NCBI RefSeq assembly: GCF_004208415.1 | Contig: NZ_CP035758.1 | Span: forward strand, 3,844,001-3,908,000 | Direction of reading: 5' to 3' | From: Ktedonosporobacter rubrisoli | GTDB lineage: Bacteria > Chloroflexota > Ktedonobacteria > Ktedonobacterales > Ktedonobacteraceae | Length of the DNA: 64,000 nucleotides | Shown here: piece after piece, positions 27,779-36,631 of the stretch | Numbering within the stretch: the first letter of the stretch is position 1 | How the letters are laid out: each line of letters begins with the position of its first letter | Made by a program: the position numbers and the translations under genes | The notes under the pieces: model-generated | Seen by the model: the letters and a program-made list of their open reading frames with translations, nothing else | Databases searched by the model: none | What the model was told of the DNA's origin: nothing

Positions 27779-28076
27779 TCTTGCGCTCCGCCGCACTCCT
27801 AATGTGGTGGTGAAGACGCGCATGAGTAGCAGGCGGAGCATATTCAGCTCGAAACGACAGAAATGATTGAAACAAAGGATGCGTTCCCCTGCGCTTCCGT
27901 GTGATCAAGTAATTCCAGGAAGCGCGGGCATAGCCAGGCTCGCTCCGATTTGGTCTTCGCTTCCGAAGCCGTTCGAGATGGACATCTTCCTCACCCTGAT
28001 CCGGCAAATCCTTCTGCGAGAACTAACACAAGCCTTTCTTTTTCCCCTCCAATTGACAAAATTTCAGTGAAAGAAG

Positions 28077-28157
28077 CCTGATGGGAAGCGGTTTTGTCCA
28101 GGAGCGTGTGTCCCAGCGTCCAAGATTGCGGGCCAAATCCACTTCGTAGGGTATTTA
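28077..28157 (-). repeat. Right copy of the long inverted repeat
   Basis: 81 bases, reverse complement of 24808-24908 without that copy's 20-base insertion. It lies in the 431-base gap 27779-28209, which otherwise shows no gene, and ends 52 bases before the 3' end of the broken MFS gene. Confidence 0.85.
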
Positions 28158-28209
28158 CCAACAACAGTAAGCATGAGAGAAATTTTCGAGGTAGTAACGG
28201 ATCTCTTAG

Positions 28210-29570
28210 TTACCCTCTGATCTTTGCCCACCTGGCAACCAGGCCATAGCCACAGGCACAAAGGGCGGCCAGGCCCAATAGCGCTGCGCTTGCAGCTGTG
28301 CCCACAGCCAGATTGAAGTGCTCAATTACTGCCCCTCCCAGCACCGGCCCGATAAGCTGCCCAATGGCAAAAAGGGAAGTAAGAATGCTAAAGCAGAGGG
28401 CATACTGTTCATCATTGACGGCTCGCTTCAATAGGGCCGTTACAATGAGGGCTGGCGCAATGAAAGCAGCAAGCCCAACAACGGCTGCACCGCTATATTC
28501 CAGCCATTGGCTATTAACCAGCACAGTCAATGCACCCAGGGTACCAAGCCCGAGAGGAACTGCCAGGGAAAAGCCGGTCGGCCAGCGATCTACGATACCA
28601 CCCCAGAGCCAGCTACTGAGCGCTCCTGCCAGCCCGATGGCAGCCCAGACAAAGCCCGAACCGGTCGCCGGAACTCCCTGCTGCGTAATCAAGGCAATAA
28701 AATAGGTAAAGTAGATGATATAGCCACAACCAAAGCCGCAATAAGCCAGGGTCAGAAACAGCATGCGACGCGGCAAAAAGAGTGGCAGAAGCGCGACCCA
28801 CAATGACGGCTGCTTTGTTACCTGCTTCTCAGCTAACTGTTGCGCAGTACTGCTATTCAGCTTTCCGCCCTTTCTAACACTATGAAAACCCAGGGCACAA
28901 AGCACGCCTACGCCGCTCATGGCGATCCAGATCAGGCGCCATCCGCTAGCAGCTCCAAAGTTCACAATAGAGGGCGCTATCAGGCCAGAAATCAGCACGC
29001 CAAGAGCTCCTCCCATCCAAATGATTCCTGAAGCCGTTCCGCGCTTCTCTACTTTGATGCATTCCAGAGTGAGAGACATCGTAAGCACTGTCGCAATGGC
29101 TGAAAAGAAGCCGACAAGAAATCTCCAGAGCCCTAACTGCCATACATCCATACTCAACGCCGAGATGAACATAGTTATATTCATCAGCAGGAGCGCCAAT
29201 GTATTGAACAGGATACGATTATGCATGCGAGCCAGTAGCAAAGGCATTACTAGCGTACAAGTAGATAGCCAGCGAAGTTAATTGTCCCAATCAATCCCAG
29301 CAGGCTGTATGAGCCCAGCAGACTTGTCCGCAAGGCTGGCAGGAGGAGACCGTACGAGAGCCGCGAAAAGCCTAAAATGGTCGCCATTAAGCCTGCAGCC
29401 CACCAGGTAAGCGGGCTAGCCGCAGATAACAATACTGGCTGCCCTATATCTTCAGCCTTATTGGTCTTGTTCGACAACTGGGATGTGGCTTTAAACATGC
29501 CTGCCCACACTTTCTGGATAACAACGCAAATACATGAGAGCACCTTTCCGCCCTTTTGCTTCTTGCTCAT
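28210..29570 (-). pseudogene. MFS transporter (YbfB/YjiJ type), frameshifted
   Basis: Two reading frames on the minus strand together make one major-facilitator permease. The upstream frame (29570-29250) gives the N-terminus and helix 1-2 up to GLIGTINFAGYLLVR then stops; the downstream frame (29247-28210) continues with PLLLARMHNR and ten more helices (345 residues). In the YbfB/YjiJ family the GT-N-x-x-GYL segment runs straight into the next helix, so a one- or two-base indel near 29250-29265 explains the break. Either a pseudogene or a sequencing error. The combined length of about 450 residues exceeds the usual 390-400 because of an N-terminal extension of some 45 residues. Confidence 0.75.
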
Positions 29571-29856
29571 TACAAACCAGAAGCCAGTTCCATCTCGCTC
29601 TTCTCACACTATAGATAGTGCTTTCTTATTTGTCAATATAAACTTTTCGAATAATTTATTCATTTTCCGTGATAAGAGAGCCGAGCGATGAAGCCTGATC
29701 TGCAGCAATGGGTGGAGCACAAAAGGGCTCTTCTAGCGCCTTGAACAGACTTTCAGACAGAAAATTTTAAGTTTGGCCCCAGGTCCGCGATAAGCATGAT
29801 GCCCTTCACCATCCTCAGTTCCTATGCCGCAAAGCGCAAATCATTCGAGGTTTTCG

Positions 29857-29923
29857 TTGACAAAATAGCTCATCTTGTATACACTATGATCAAACTGTAT
29901 ACAATATTTCGTGTCTGTATACC
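29857..29923 (+). promoter_or_regulatory. Promoter with three TGTATAC operator boxes at 20-bp spacing
   Basis: A perfect -35 TTGACA (29857-29862) and a -10-like TACACT (29880-29885), spacing 17. Three palindromic boxes, TGTATACA (29876-29883), TGTATACA (29896-29903) and TGTATACC (29916-29923), repeat every 20 bases. The first overlaps the -10 box. GT-AC palindromes are typical GntR/FadR-family sites, so the FCD-type GntR encoded by the second gene of this unit is the probable ligand: negative autoregulation. The rest of the gap 29571-29856 shows no gene. Confidence 0.75.
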
Positions 29924-29939
29924 TGAAGGGGATTTTCAG

Positions 29940-30914
29940 ATGAGCATATCAACGGTTCATTCGCGCCTCTCTCTTGAGCGCATCGAAGCAGCTTCTCGTA
30001 TTATCGATCCCATATTCACTAACACACCTCAGTTTCGGGCCGAGAAACTTGAGCCGTTTCTGGGGTCGCTACAGCTAGTCGTAAAAGTGGAGACCATCAA
30101 CCCTATCGGCTCATTTAAAGGTCGAGGTACTGATTATTTTGTCTCGCAACTTAAAGAACCGATGCCTATTGTCTGCGCCTCTTCAGGTAATTTTGGCCAG
30201 GGCCTGGCCTATGCCACGCGCAAGCGAAACTATTCTTTTACTGTCTTTGCGGCAGAGAACGCTAATCCACGCAAGGTCAAAGCTATGCAGCGCCTGGGCG
30301 CTCAGGTCCAGCTGGTTGGCAAGGATTTTGACGCAGCCAAGCTTACGGCTGCCGAATACGCCCAACAGACTGGCGCTTATTTTGTGGAAGATGGACGCGA
30401 AGCGGCAGTTACGGAAGGCATGGGTAGTATAGCAGTAGAACTTACGCGCTGGCCCCAGCCATTTGATACGGTGCTGGTTCCTCTTGGCAATGGAGCTCTG
30501 ATCAATGGGATTGGACGCTGGTTCAAGGCCCATTCCCCCCATACGCAAATCATTGGGGTAAGTCCAACCGGCTCGCCCGCTATGGAGCGTTCCTGGCGCA
30601 GCAATACACTTGTCACGCTGCCACAGATTGAGACGGTAGCCGATGGCATCGGCATACGCACTCCCGTCCCCGAAGCGCTGGAAGATATGAAGGGGCTGAT
30701 CGACGATATCCTGCTTGTAGATGACCAGGCCTTGATTGAAGCCGTGCGCTTGCTTTACTTTGAGATGGGGCTGCTGGTTGAGCCATCTGGAGCTGCTGGC
30801 CTGGCGGCAGCTATGGTTTTTAAAGAGCGCTTCGCCGATCAGCTTGTCGCCACGCCTCTCTGTGGTAGCAATCTTAGCTTGGAGCAGCAACAGAGCTGGC
30901 TCTGGACGTGCTAA
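29940..30914 (+). CDS. PLP-dependent threonine/serine dehydratase-like enzyme
   Basis: A 324-residue fold type II PLP enzyme. The Schiff-base Lys60 is in NPIGSFKGRG; ASSGNFGQGLAYA (about 80-92) binds the substrate carboxylate and PLGNGALINGIG (about 180-191) the PLP phosphate. It lacks the C-terminal ACT regulatory domain of biosynthetic IlvA, so it resembles catabolic threonine or serine dehydratases or racemases. Start 29940 follows GAAGGGGA; an in-frame ATG at 29796 would cover the promoter and is rejected. The gene is 29 bases from the GntR gene and both lie behind the three-box operator. Confidence 0.9.
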   Translation: MSISTVHSRLSLERIEAASRIIDPIFTNTPQFRAEKLEPFLGSLQLVVKVETINPIGSFKGRGTDYFVSQLKEPMPIVCASSGNFGQGLAYATRKRNYSFTVFAAENANPRKVKAMQRLGAQVQLVGKDFDAAKLTAAEYAQQTGAYFVEDGREAAVTEGMGSIAVELTRWPQPFDTVLVPLGNGALINGIGRWFKAHSPHTQIIGVSPTGSPAMERSWRSNTLVTLPQIETVADGIGIRTPVPEALEDMKGLIDDILLVDDQALIEAVRLLYFEMGLLVEPSGAAGLAAAMVFKERFADQLVATPLCGSNLSLEQQQSWLWTC

Positions 30915-30943
30915 GCAGCTAGTTGCTATAGGAGAACTAGTCT

Positions 30944-31585
30944 ATGACGGTACGCGCTCCTCTACGCGATGAGCTTTACCAGATCCTTCTTGAGCGTATT
31001 CTCAATAGTACGCTTGCTCCTGGTAGCCGCGTGAATGAATCTCGGCTTGCACAAGAACTAAATGTGAGCCGCACGCCGCTGCGCGAAGCGCTCTTGCGCC
31101 TTGAGCAAGAAGGTTTTGTCTATGCAGACCAGTTGCGCGGCTTTATTATCCAACCGCTTACGGAGCGCGAGGTTCGCGAGGTATATCCCATCCTTGGCAA
31201 TCTTGAAGGGTTGGCATTGCGCTTGAGTGGCACGATGACGACGATTGACTTTGTGCGCCTTGAGCAACTCAACCAGGAGCTCTCAGAAGCGCACTCTGAC
31301 CCTGTTCATGCCCATCAAGCTGATGCGGCCTTTCATAACACGCTCCACGAATGGTGTCCTAACCGTCGCTTGCTTGACATGATTGCGGAGCAGTGGCGAG
31401 CGATCAGGCGCTATGAGAGCCTTTATATGCGCGAGGCAAGGCTCATTGAGATCTCGGTGCAGCAGCATGCCAGTATCCTGACTGCTCTGCAGGCCGGTTC
31501 ACTGGATCAGGCCGTGGCCGGGCTGGAAGAAAACTTTCTTTTCTCGATGCACTCTCTCCTTATCCAGTTGCAGCACCTTGCTTAA
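30944..31585 (+). CDS. GntR family regulator, FCD (FadR-type) subfamily
   Basis: A 213-residue regulator: N-terminal winged helix (about residues 8-70; ILNSTLAPGSRVNESRLAQELNVSRTPLREALLRLEQEGFV) and C-terminal all-helical FCD domain (about 80-205), with metal or acid ligand His residues probable (the segment DAAFHNTLHEW). GGAGAAC precedes the ATG. It follows the dehydratase gene after 29 bases, so the two are one transcript, and its own family's type of site occurs three times in the shared promoter. Ligand unknown, possibly an amino acid or its keto acid. Confidence 0.92.
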   Translation: MTVRAPLRDELYQILLERILNSTLAPGSRVNESRLAQELNVSRTPLREALLRLEQEGFVYADQLRGFIIQPLTEREVREVYPILGNLEGLALRLSGTMTTIDFVRLEQLNQELSEAHSDPVHAHQADAAFHNTLHEWCPNRRLLDMIAEQWRAIRRYESLYMREARLIEISVQQHASILTALQAGSLDQAVAGLEENFLFSMHSLLIQLQHLA

Positions 31586-31687
31586 GCATGTCTGCGGAGG
31601 GAAGCAAGCAAGCTCAAGAGTATATGCCACGCAAAGTCGCGCATGGCAGTTTCTTCCCGCATGAAGGTGGGAAGATTATGGCTGGCA

Positions 31688-31721
31688 AGAAGCGGTAGTG
31701 CAACGTTGCGCTACCGCTTCT
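31688..31721. terminator. 34-base near-perfect palindrome between convergent genes
   Basis: AGAAGCGGTAGTGCAAC (31688-31704) against GTTGCGCTACCGCTTCT (31705-31721), one wobble, so the outer 11 bases form a stem for certain. It lies between the GntR gene and the convergent lipoprotein gene. No T-run on either side, so it may act as a bidirectional terminator or mRNA-stability element. Confidence 0.6.
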
Positions 31722-31748
31722 CAATTACTCACTTACCGAAAAGCTAGG

Positions 31749-32648
31749 TTAGCTCTTTGAGGTATTGCCACAGACGATGGGATTGAAGTAGACTGGCTGG
31801 CTCAGCTCGCTCATTGTAGCCCCCGTATGCACGTTGATATACATGCCGTTGTTGGAAGAGGGCAGATGCTCGATGGTCGTGCTAGAAGTACCCTTGCCGT
31901 CCGCGTTGGCCACCACTGAATTGAGCATGACAAGGACCGCTCCTTGCGCTTCACAACTCCCGGCGTGGATGTGGGCTATGTGCTTGCTGTTGGGCTGCAG
32001 ACCGTCGAGGGTTATAGTCAGGACAAACTTGCCATCCTTGCTTGTGAGCGTCGCCTTACCGCTGGCCGCTTCGTTGGGCGCGCTAGTGGTTCCCATCGTA
32101 ACATGGACTGACTGCATAGCTTTTTTCGATGTGTCGGAATTAGCAATGTTTCCGCAAGAAATAGGCCGGTGATCAATGTCGCTCATCGTCAAACCATTAT
32201 GCACGTTGATATACCAGCCATGTGCTGGAATACCCTGTCTCACATGCTCGATCTTGGTTTCGGAAACCGCGTTACCTTGCGCATCAGCTACCACGCTATT
32301 GAGCGGATAGACGACCGAGCCATCGACCGCGCAGGTCCCGGCATGGATATGGGCGGCGTGCGAACTATTAGGCGCAAGGCCAGTCAAACTGATTTTGACG
32401 AGAAGCTCATCGTTTTTAGGATTCCATGAAAGATCTGTGGTCCCAATGGGGCTGTGCTTGAGCTCGATCTCGAAGTGTGGACTACTGTTCTCACTATTTT
32501 TGCTCGTAGAGGTGCCACTTGAAGCCAAAGGGCTATTATTCGCGTATCCCGGGGTACTTCCGCACGCAGCCAGCAGTAGCATGACGCCTACACTGAGCAG
32601 CGCCAGGACGAGCGTGAATAATTTGTTTCCCGCTATAAAAACTTTCAT
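31749..32648 (-). CDS. Lipoprotein with two CHRD domains
   Basis: A 299-residue secreted lipoprotein. Signal peptide 1-28 with lipobox LLLAAC (Cys29), a Ser/Thr/Asn-rich linker to about residue 55, then two repeats of the CHRD type (about 57-165 and 180-295). Both repeats keep SxHAAHIHAG[ST]C or KHIAHIHAGSC, the NSVVA[DN]A turn and GxYINVH.G.TMS. CHRD domains occur in chordin and in bacterial surface proteins of unknown function; the His-rich AHIHAG resembles Cu/Zn superoxide dismutase loops, so metal binding is possible. GGAAGGATC lies 11 bases before the ATG. Monocistronic. Confidence 0.9.
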   Translation of the reverse strand: MKVFIAGNKLFTLVLALLSVGVMLLLAACGSTPGYANNSPLASSGTSTSKNSENSSPHFEIELKHSPIGTTDLSWNPKNDELLVKISLTGLAPNSSHAAHIHAGTCAVDGSVVYPLNSVVADAQGNAVSETKIEHVRQGIPAHGWYINVHNGLTMSDIDHRPISCGNIANSDTSKKAMQSVHVTMGTTSAPNEAASGKATLTSKDGKFVLTITLDGLQPNSKHIAHIHAGSCEAQGAVLVMLNSVVANADGKGTSSTTIEHLPSSNNGMYINVHTGATMSELSQPVYFNPIVCGNTSKS

Positions 32649-33027
32649 TATGGCAAGATCCTTCCTGCTGCTAGATTGTCTGTATATATCTACTCAATCT
32701 TAACAACTCTTTTCTTATTTCACGTTCAGAAAGCCTTTTTCATATACATAAAACCTAACATAAAAAGTAAAGTTCTATCATGGTACCTTTCACATTTGCA
32801 TGGTGAACTGTATCACTCTACCTTTCAACAGGCAGATCAACCGCTAGGTGCGCTGCTCATAGGGGCAGGACTTGCCCCATCCGTCGCCTGCGCCGACTCG
32901 TTGAGTATGGCAAAATTTATCCTGCAGGCAAATTAAATAGCTCTGAGCTAAATGTTGCTACTTGATTTATGAGCCACAGTAGAGTATCATTACTGCATCA
33001 TCTACATTTGGAGGCTAATATATGTCA
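32649..33027. other. Gap before the insertion sequence
   Basis: No supported gene. A short hairpin GGGGCA (32862-32867) / TGCCCC (32873-32878) is visible. At 33010-33024 GGAGG is followed by ATG (33022) 5-8 bases later, just before the insertion site; joined across the element this would give only about ten codons. Confidence 0.4.
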
Positions 33028-33036
33028 GCGTTTCTA
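33028..33036. repeat. Target site duplication, left
   Basis: GCGTTTCTA, identical to 34522-34530 on the other side of the insertion sequence. Confidence 0.85.
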
Positions 33037-34521
33037 GGTTCTACCCAAAACCTGGGGCCACCTCAACCATTTAGGGGAAGACCCGAGTAGAGGCAGGCAT
33101 CGACCAATCGTGATTGAGCAGGTCGACCCGTAACGCCACCACGGCGGTGGCATTGCGGCGCAACCAGCGCATGCCACGCCGCTTCATCCGCCGATTGATT
33201 ACCAGCGCCACCGCTCGCTCGATGATGCCACTGCCCACCGGATAGCCTTGGTGCTTCCAGTATTCATACGACCCAATCCACTCTCGCTGCCTGTCCAGAT
33301 ACGTGATCGCTTGCCGCAGAGCGGTCAGCCGATGAGAATGCGGTCCAGCCAACTCGCTTCGCCACTGCTTGAGCACCTCTTGAGCCCGTTCCACCTCGCC
33401 TTTCCACAGCCATGTTTCCAACTGGTTCACCACGCGTGCGTGCTCGTGTTGGCTGTGTTGGGTCAGCATTCCGACAAGGTTGGCCGCTGTGCGCACCGTT
33501 CGCCACAGATGCGGCCAGTCCAAAATGCACTGGGCATCGGGAAAGTGCATCGTTGCTTCTTTTTTGATCCAATGAGCTCCATCTGCCACCACAATGGTCC
33601 GATGATGGTGCAACCCGAGGGCTTCTTTCGCATACGCCGCTTGCTCGCCTATGGCGCGAGCATCTGCAAAAGTGGCGACGTACCGACGCCTTTTCCAACG
33701 GCTCCGCTGCCTTGCAGGGTGATGATGCTGCTCCATATACCGGTTCAGTTCGATCCAGGTCATCGATCCGTTGGGCTGCTCTGGCTCTTTCCCCCAGACC
33801 TGTCCACTGGCAATCACTCCGATTTTTCCTTCCATGCCCCCTCGTTTTTCTCTATTGCACACCCATCCCCCATCCAACCCAATCACACAGCGCTCATCGG
33901 CTGGGGCTGGCTGACTGGACGCAGATTGGGGGGACGAGGAGGCCGTGTGTTCGGCCTGACGGTGAGCCGCTGCCTTGCCTTCTGCATTCGTGAGCAAACG
34001 GATGGCTTCGGCACTGATCTGGGCTCCCGTCAGCCGCTTGAGACAACCAGCGGCCTGCCGATAGGGCCAGGAGGCTCCTGCCATCATCGCCGCCTCACGT
34101 AAGGGTTCGGTCACACGGCTCAGATGGACATGCGAAAGCAGCCCATTGGACGGACAGCATCGTTGCCCGCACTGCTGGCAGCGAAACCGACGACGAGCCA
34201 GATACACCGGACCGAAGAGGGTCTGGATGTTTCTGCCTACGGTGCCTTCCGTGCGTACCTGCGTGCTCCCACATGCCCGGCAGGATCGATGAGCCTGTTC
34301 CCACTGCCCAACCACTTCTTTGAGGGCCTGGCGCATCCAGCGATGGCCTGCTTCTTTGACCTGTTCTTCCATTTGCGTTAGGCTTGCGTTTGCATTCACG
34401 TCCAACGTGAGCGATACTTGTATCTGCATGAGAGGTTCCTTTCGGTGACAAGATTGGGTTTTGGTTTATCCTATCACCGCTGGGAATCTCTCTTGTCTAG
34501 CCCCGGGTTTTGGGTACGACC
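33037..34521 (-). mobile_element. ISKra4-family insertion sequence, complete
   Basis: A 1485-bp element. Left end GGTTCTACCCAAAACCTGGG (33037-33056) and, in reverse complement, right end GGTCGTACCCAAAACCCGGG (34502-34521) are matching terminal inverted repeats (17 of 20). They are flanked by 9-bp direct repeats GCGTTTCTA (33028-33036 and 34522-34530), as expected for recent insertion; as I recall, a 9-bp duplication is normal for the ISKra4 subgroup. It carries one intact transposase gene. Its right end is related to the relic at 60391-60742. Confidence 0.88.
33071..34429 (-). CDS. ISKra4-family transposase
   Basis: A 452-residue DDE-type transposase. N-terminal zinc-binding pairs CRACGSTQV and CQQCGQRCC (about residues 50-95), then a helical HTH-like part (about 105-150), and the catalytic core with Asp in VIGLDGGW, Asp in VVADGAHWIK and Glu in GSGIIERAVALVINRRMKRRGMRW. 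GAGAGGTTCC region precedes the ATG. Intact reading frame inside intact ends, so the element may be active. It was probably not part of any local operon; it separates the CHRD lipoprotein and the ABC exporter genes. Confidence 0.92.
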   Translation of the reverse strand: MQIQVSLTLDVNANASLTQMEEQVKEAGHRWMRQALKEVVGQWEQAHRSCRACGSTQVRTEGTVGRNIQTLFGPVYLARRRFRCQQCGQRCCPSNGLLSHVHLSRVTEPLREAAMMAGASWPYRQAAGCLKRLTGAQISAEAIRLLTNAEGKAAAHRQAEHTASSSPQSASSQPAPADERCVIGLDGGWVCNREKRGGMEGKIGVIASGQVWGKEPEQPNGSMTWIELNRYMEQHHHPARQRSRWKRRRYVATFADARAIGEQAAYAKEALGLHHHRTIVVADGAHWIKKEATMHFPDAQCILDWPHLWRTVRTAANLVGMLTQHSQHEHARVVNQLETWLWKGEVERAQEVLKQWRSELAGPHSHRLTALRQAITYLDRQREWIGSYEYWKHQGYPVGSGIIERAVALVINRRMKRRGMRWLRRNATAVVALRVDLLNHDWSMPASTRVFP

Positions 34522-34530
34522 GCGTTTCTA
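34522..34530. repeat. Target site duplication, right
   Basis: GCGTTTCTA, identical to 33028-33036. Confidence 0.85.
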
Positions 34531-34885
34531 CCAACGTTGCTCAGATAAGTGTGCCATTGTCCAGAAAAAAATAACCAACTTCTAGACGCGTAGGGTAGCT
34601 GCCTTTTAATTTGCCTGCTATTTGCGTCTCGCTCAGCGCATGCAGTATAGCTGCTTTTTTCGTGCGCTCTTGCTCTTGACCATTGGCATACTTTGCCTGG
34701 TGGTTTCTTCCTCATTGTTCGAAGCCCCAACCAGGAGGCTTTTTGCCTTGAGCATTCTCCTGCTTTCCACTCACTAGAGCCTGCATAGCATATCTTGCTG
34801 TCTCCAGCTCACGTTATACCTGTGGCTCCCCTGTGATCTTATCCTTGAAAAACATGCTCACATAGCGAAAGGATTTAATGCTTCT
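34531..34885. other. Gap between insertion sequence and ABC exporter
   Basis: 355 bases with no supported gene; it should contain the exporter promoter. AGCCCC..AGGAGGCT-like partial hairpin near 34722-34740 is followed by TTTTT, which could be a leftover terminator of a gene lost at the insertion site. Confidence 0.3.
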
Positions 34886-36631
34886 ATGGGCATTTCGCTG
34901 AGACGATACGCACATCTCCTGCTGACTTACCTAAAGCCTCACTGGCGGAGCAACTTAGCCCTCGCGGTGCTACTTTTTAGCAGCATAGGTCTACAATTGC
35001 TTAGCCCACAAGTTATCAGTTACTTTATCGATACTATCCAGGCCAGAGGTCCTCTACAAGTATTGCTGATTGCTGCTGGTATCTTCATTATTATCTCTGT
35101 AGTTCAGCGCCTGGTAGCCTTTGCCTCAACCTACCTGGCTGAAAACATCGGCTGGCTCGCTACGAATGCCTTACGGGCCGACCTGGTAGAACATTGTCTT
35201 CGCCTCGATATGTCCTTTCATAAGCAGCACACTCCCGGTGAGCTTATCGAACGCGTTGATAGCGATGTAACTGCCCTGGCCAATTTCTTCTCACAATTCA
35301 CGCTTAAAGTGCTGGGCAACGGATTGCTGATCCTCGGCGTTCTGCTATTTTTGCTACAGGCTGATTGGCGGGCTGGCTTCGGCCTGATAGTCTATAGCGT
35401 CTTGACCTTGTGTATACTCAGCTTCCTGCAAAAAGTGGCAGTGAACAAGTGGGCTAAAGAGCGAGAGGCTAATGCCGACTTTTATGGCTTCCTGGAAGAA
35501 CATATCTCTGGCACCGAGGATATTCGGGCCATTGGGGCAGAGCAATATGTAACTCACCGCCTGTTCGCCTTGATGCGTCGACTTCTTGAAACCTATCGCG
35601 CGGCGCGCCTGATCAGCAACTTTACAAACTTTGGCACTAACACGCTCTACGTCGTAGGCTATACGGTCGGCCTGGCGTTAGGTGCCTATCTTTATAGCCA
35701 GCATCAAATTACGCTTGGTACGGCCTACGTAATTGTGTATTACATCGGCCTGCTTGCCCAGCCGTTGGATAACCTTCGCCAACAACTTCAGGATTTACAG
35801 CAAGCAGAGGCAAGCATCGAGCGCGTTGAGCAACTCTTTATGCTGCAGCCTGAAATTAAAGAAGACGTTAGTAAAGATCTCCCATCTGAGCAAAGCGCCC
35901 TTACCTTTCAGAATGTCTCTTTCAGTTACGATCAACAAGAATATGTGCTCCAGGATCTAAACTTCCAGCTCCAGCCGGGCAAAGTTCTGGGCTTGCTGGG
36001 TCATACTGGTAGCGGCAAGACAACCCTGGCCCGCCTGCTCTTTCGCCTCTATGATCCACCCATAGGGGCTATCAGGCTGAACGGCATAGATCTTCGCGAG
36101 ATCGCGCTTGAGCAATTGCGCACGCAGGTAGGCATGGTCACCCAGGATGTACAGCTCTTTCAGGCCAGTATTCGCGATAATTTGACCTTCTTCAATCGAC
36201 GCATCAGCGATGCTACTATTGAGCAAGCATTGCATGAGTCGGGGCTTTCAAAATGGGTACAATCCCTACCCCATGGGCTGGATACGCAGCTAGCCGCTGG
36301 TGGTCAGGGGTTATCGGCGGGAGAGGCACAGTTGCTCGCCTTTGCGCGCGTGTTTCTCAAAAACCCCAGCTTAGTCGTTCTCGATGAGGCCTCATCACGC
36401 CTGGACCCGGCAACTGAATACTTGCTTGAACAAGCCATGAAGCGCCTGCTGGAGGGCCGCACCGGGATTATTATAGCTCATCGCTTGCACACAGTACTGC
36501 GTGCCGACGAGATCATGATCCTTGATCACGGAAACATTGTCGAGCATGGTTCGCGCCTTGCCCTGGCTAACGATCCCCATTCACGCTTCTGCACCCTCTT
36601 ACAAACCGGACTAGAGGAGGTATTACCATAA
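34886..36631 (+). CDS. ABC exporter half-transporter A (membrane + ATPase)
   Basis: A 581-residue fusion of a six-helix ABC membrane domain (about residues 15-305) and an ATPase domain (about 335-575). Walker A GHTGSGKTT near 372-380, signature LSAGE (about 476-480, in place of LSGGQ), Walker B LVVLDEASSRLD near 497-508 with the catalytic Glu, and switch His532 (IIIAHRL). It forms a heterodimer with the next gene, whose ATG directly follows this TAA. Here the catalytic Glu is kept but the signature is altered, so the pair has one normal and one degenerate ATP site. Substrate (lipid, peptide or drug) unknown. Confidence 0.93.
   Translation: MGISLRRYAHLLLTYLKPHWRSNLALAVLLFSSIGLQLLSPQVISYFIDTIQARGPLQVLLIAAGIFIIISVVQRLVAFASTYLAENIGWLATNALRADLVEHCLRLDMSFHKQHTPGELIERVDSDVTALANFFSQFTLKVLGNGLLILGVLLFLLQADWRAGFGLIVYSVLTLCILSFLQKVAVNKWAKEREANADFYGFLEEHISGTEDIRAIGAEQYVTHRLFALMRRLLETYRAARLISNFTNFGTNTLYVVGYTVGLALGAYLYSQHQITLGTAYVIVYYIGLLAQPLDNLRQQLQDLQQAEASIERVEQLFMLQPEIKEDVSKDLPSEQSALTFQNVSFSYDQQEYVLQDLNFQLQPGKVLGLLGHTGSGKTTLARLLFRLYDPPIGAIRLNGIDLREIALEQLRTQVGMVTQDVQLFQASIRDNLTFFNRRISDATIEQALHESGLSKWVQSLPHGLDTQLAAGGQGLSAGEAQLLAFARVFLKNPSLVVLDEASSRLDPATEYLLEQAMKRLLEGRTGIIIAHRLHTVLRADEIMILDHGNIVEHGSRLALANDPHSRFCTLLQTGLEEVLP

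Noticed and set aside
24808..28157. Complete Tn7-like or CRISPR-associated transposon
   Set aside because: Only a tnsA-like scrap is present; no tnsB, tnsC, tniQ, cas genes or repeat-spacer array can be seen.
33248..34102. 284-codon plus-strand frame inside the transposase
   Set aside because: Antisense shadow of the transposase gene, which has catalytic motifs and end repeats to support it.
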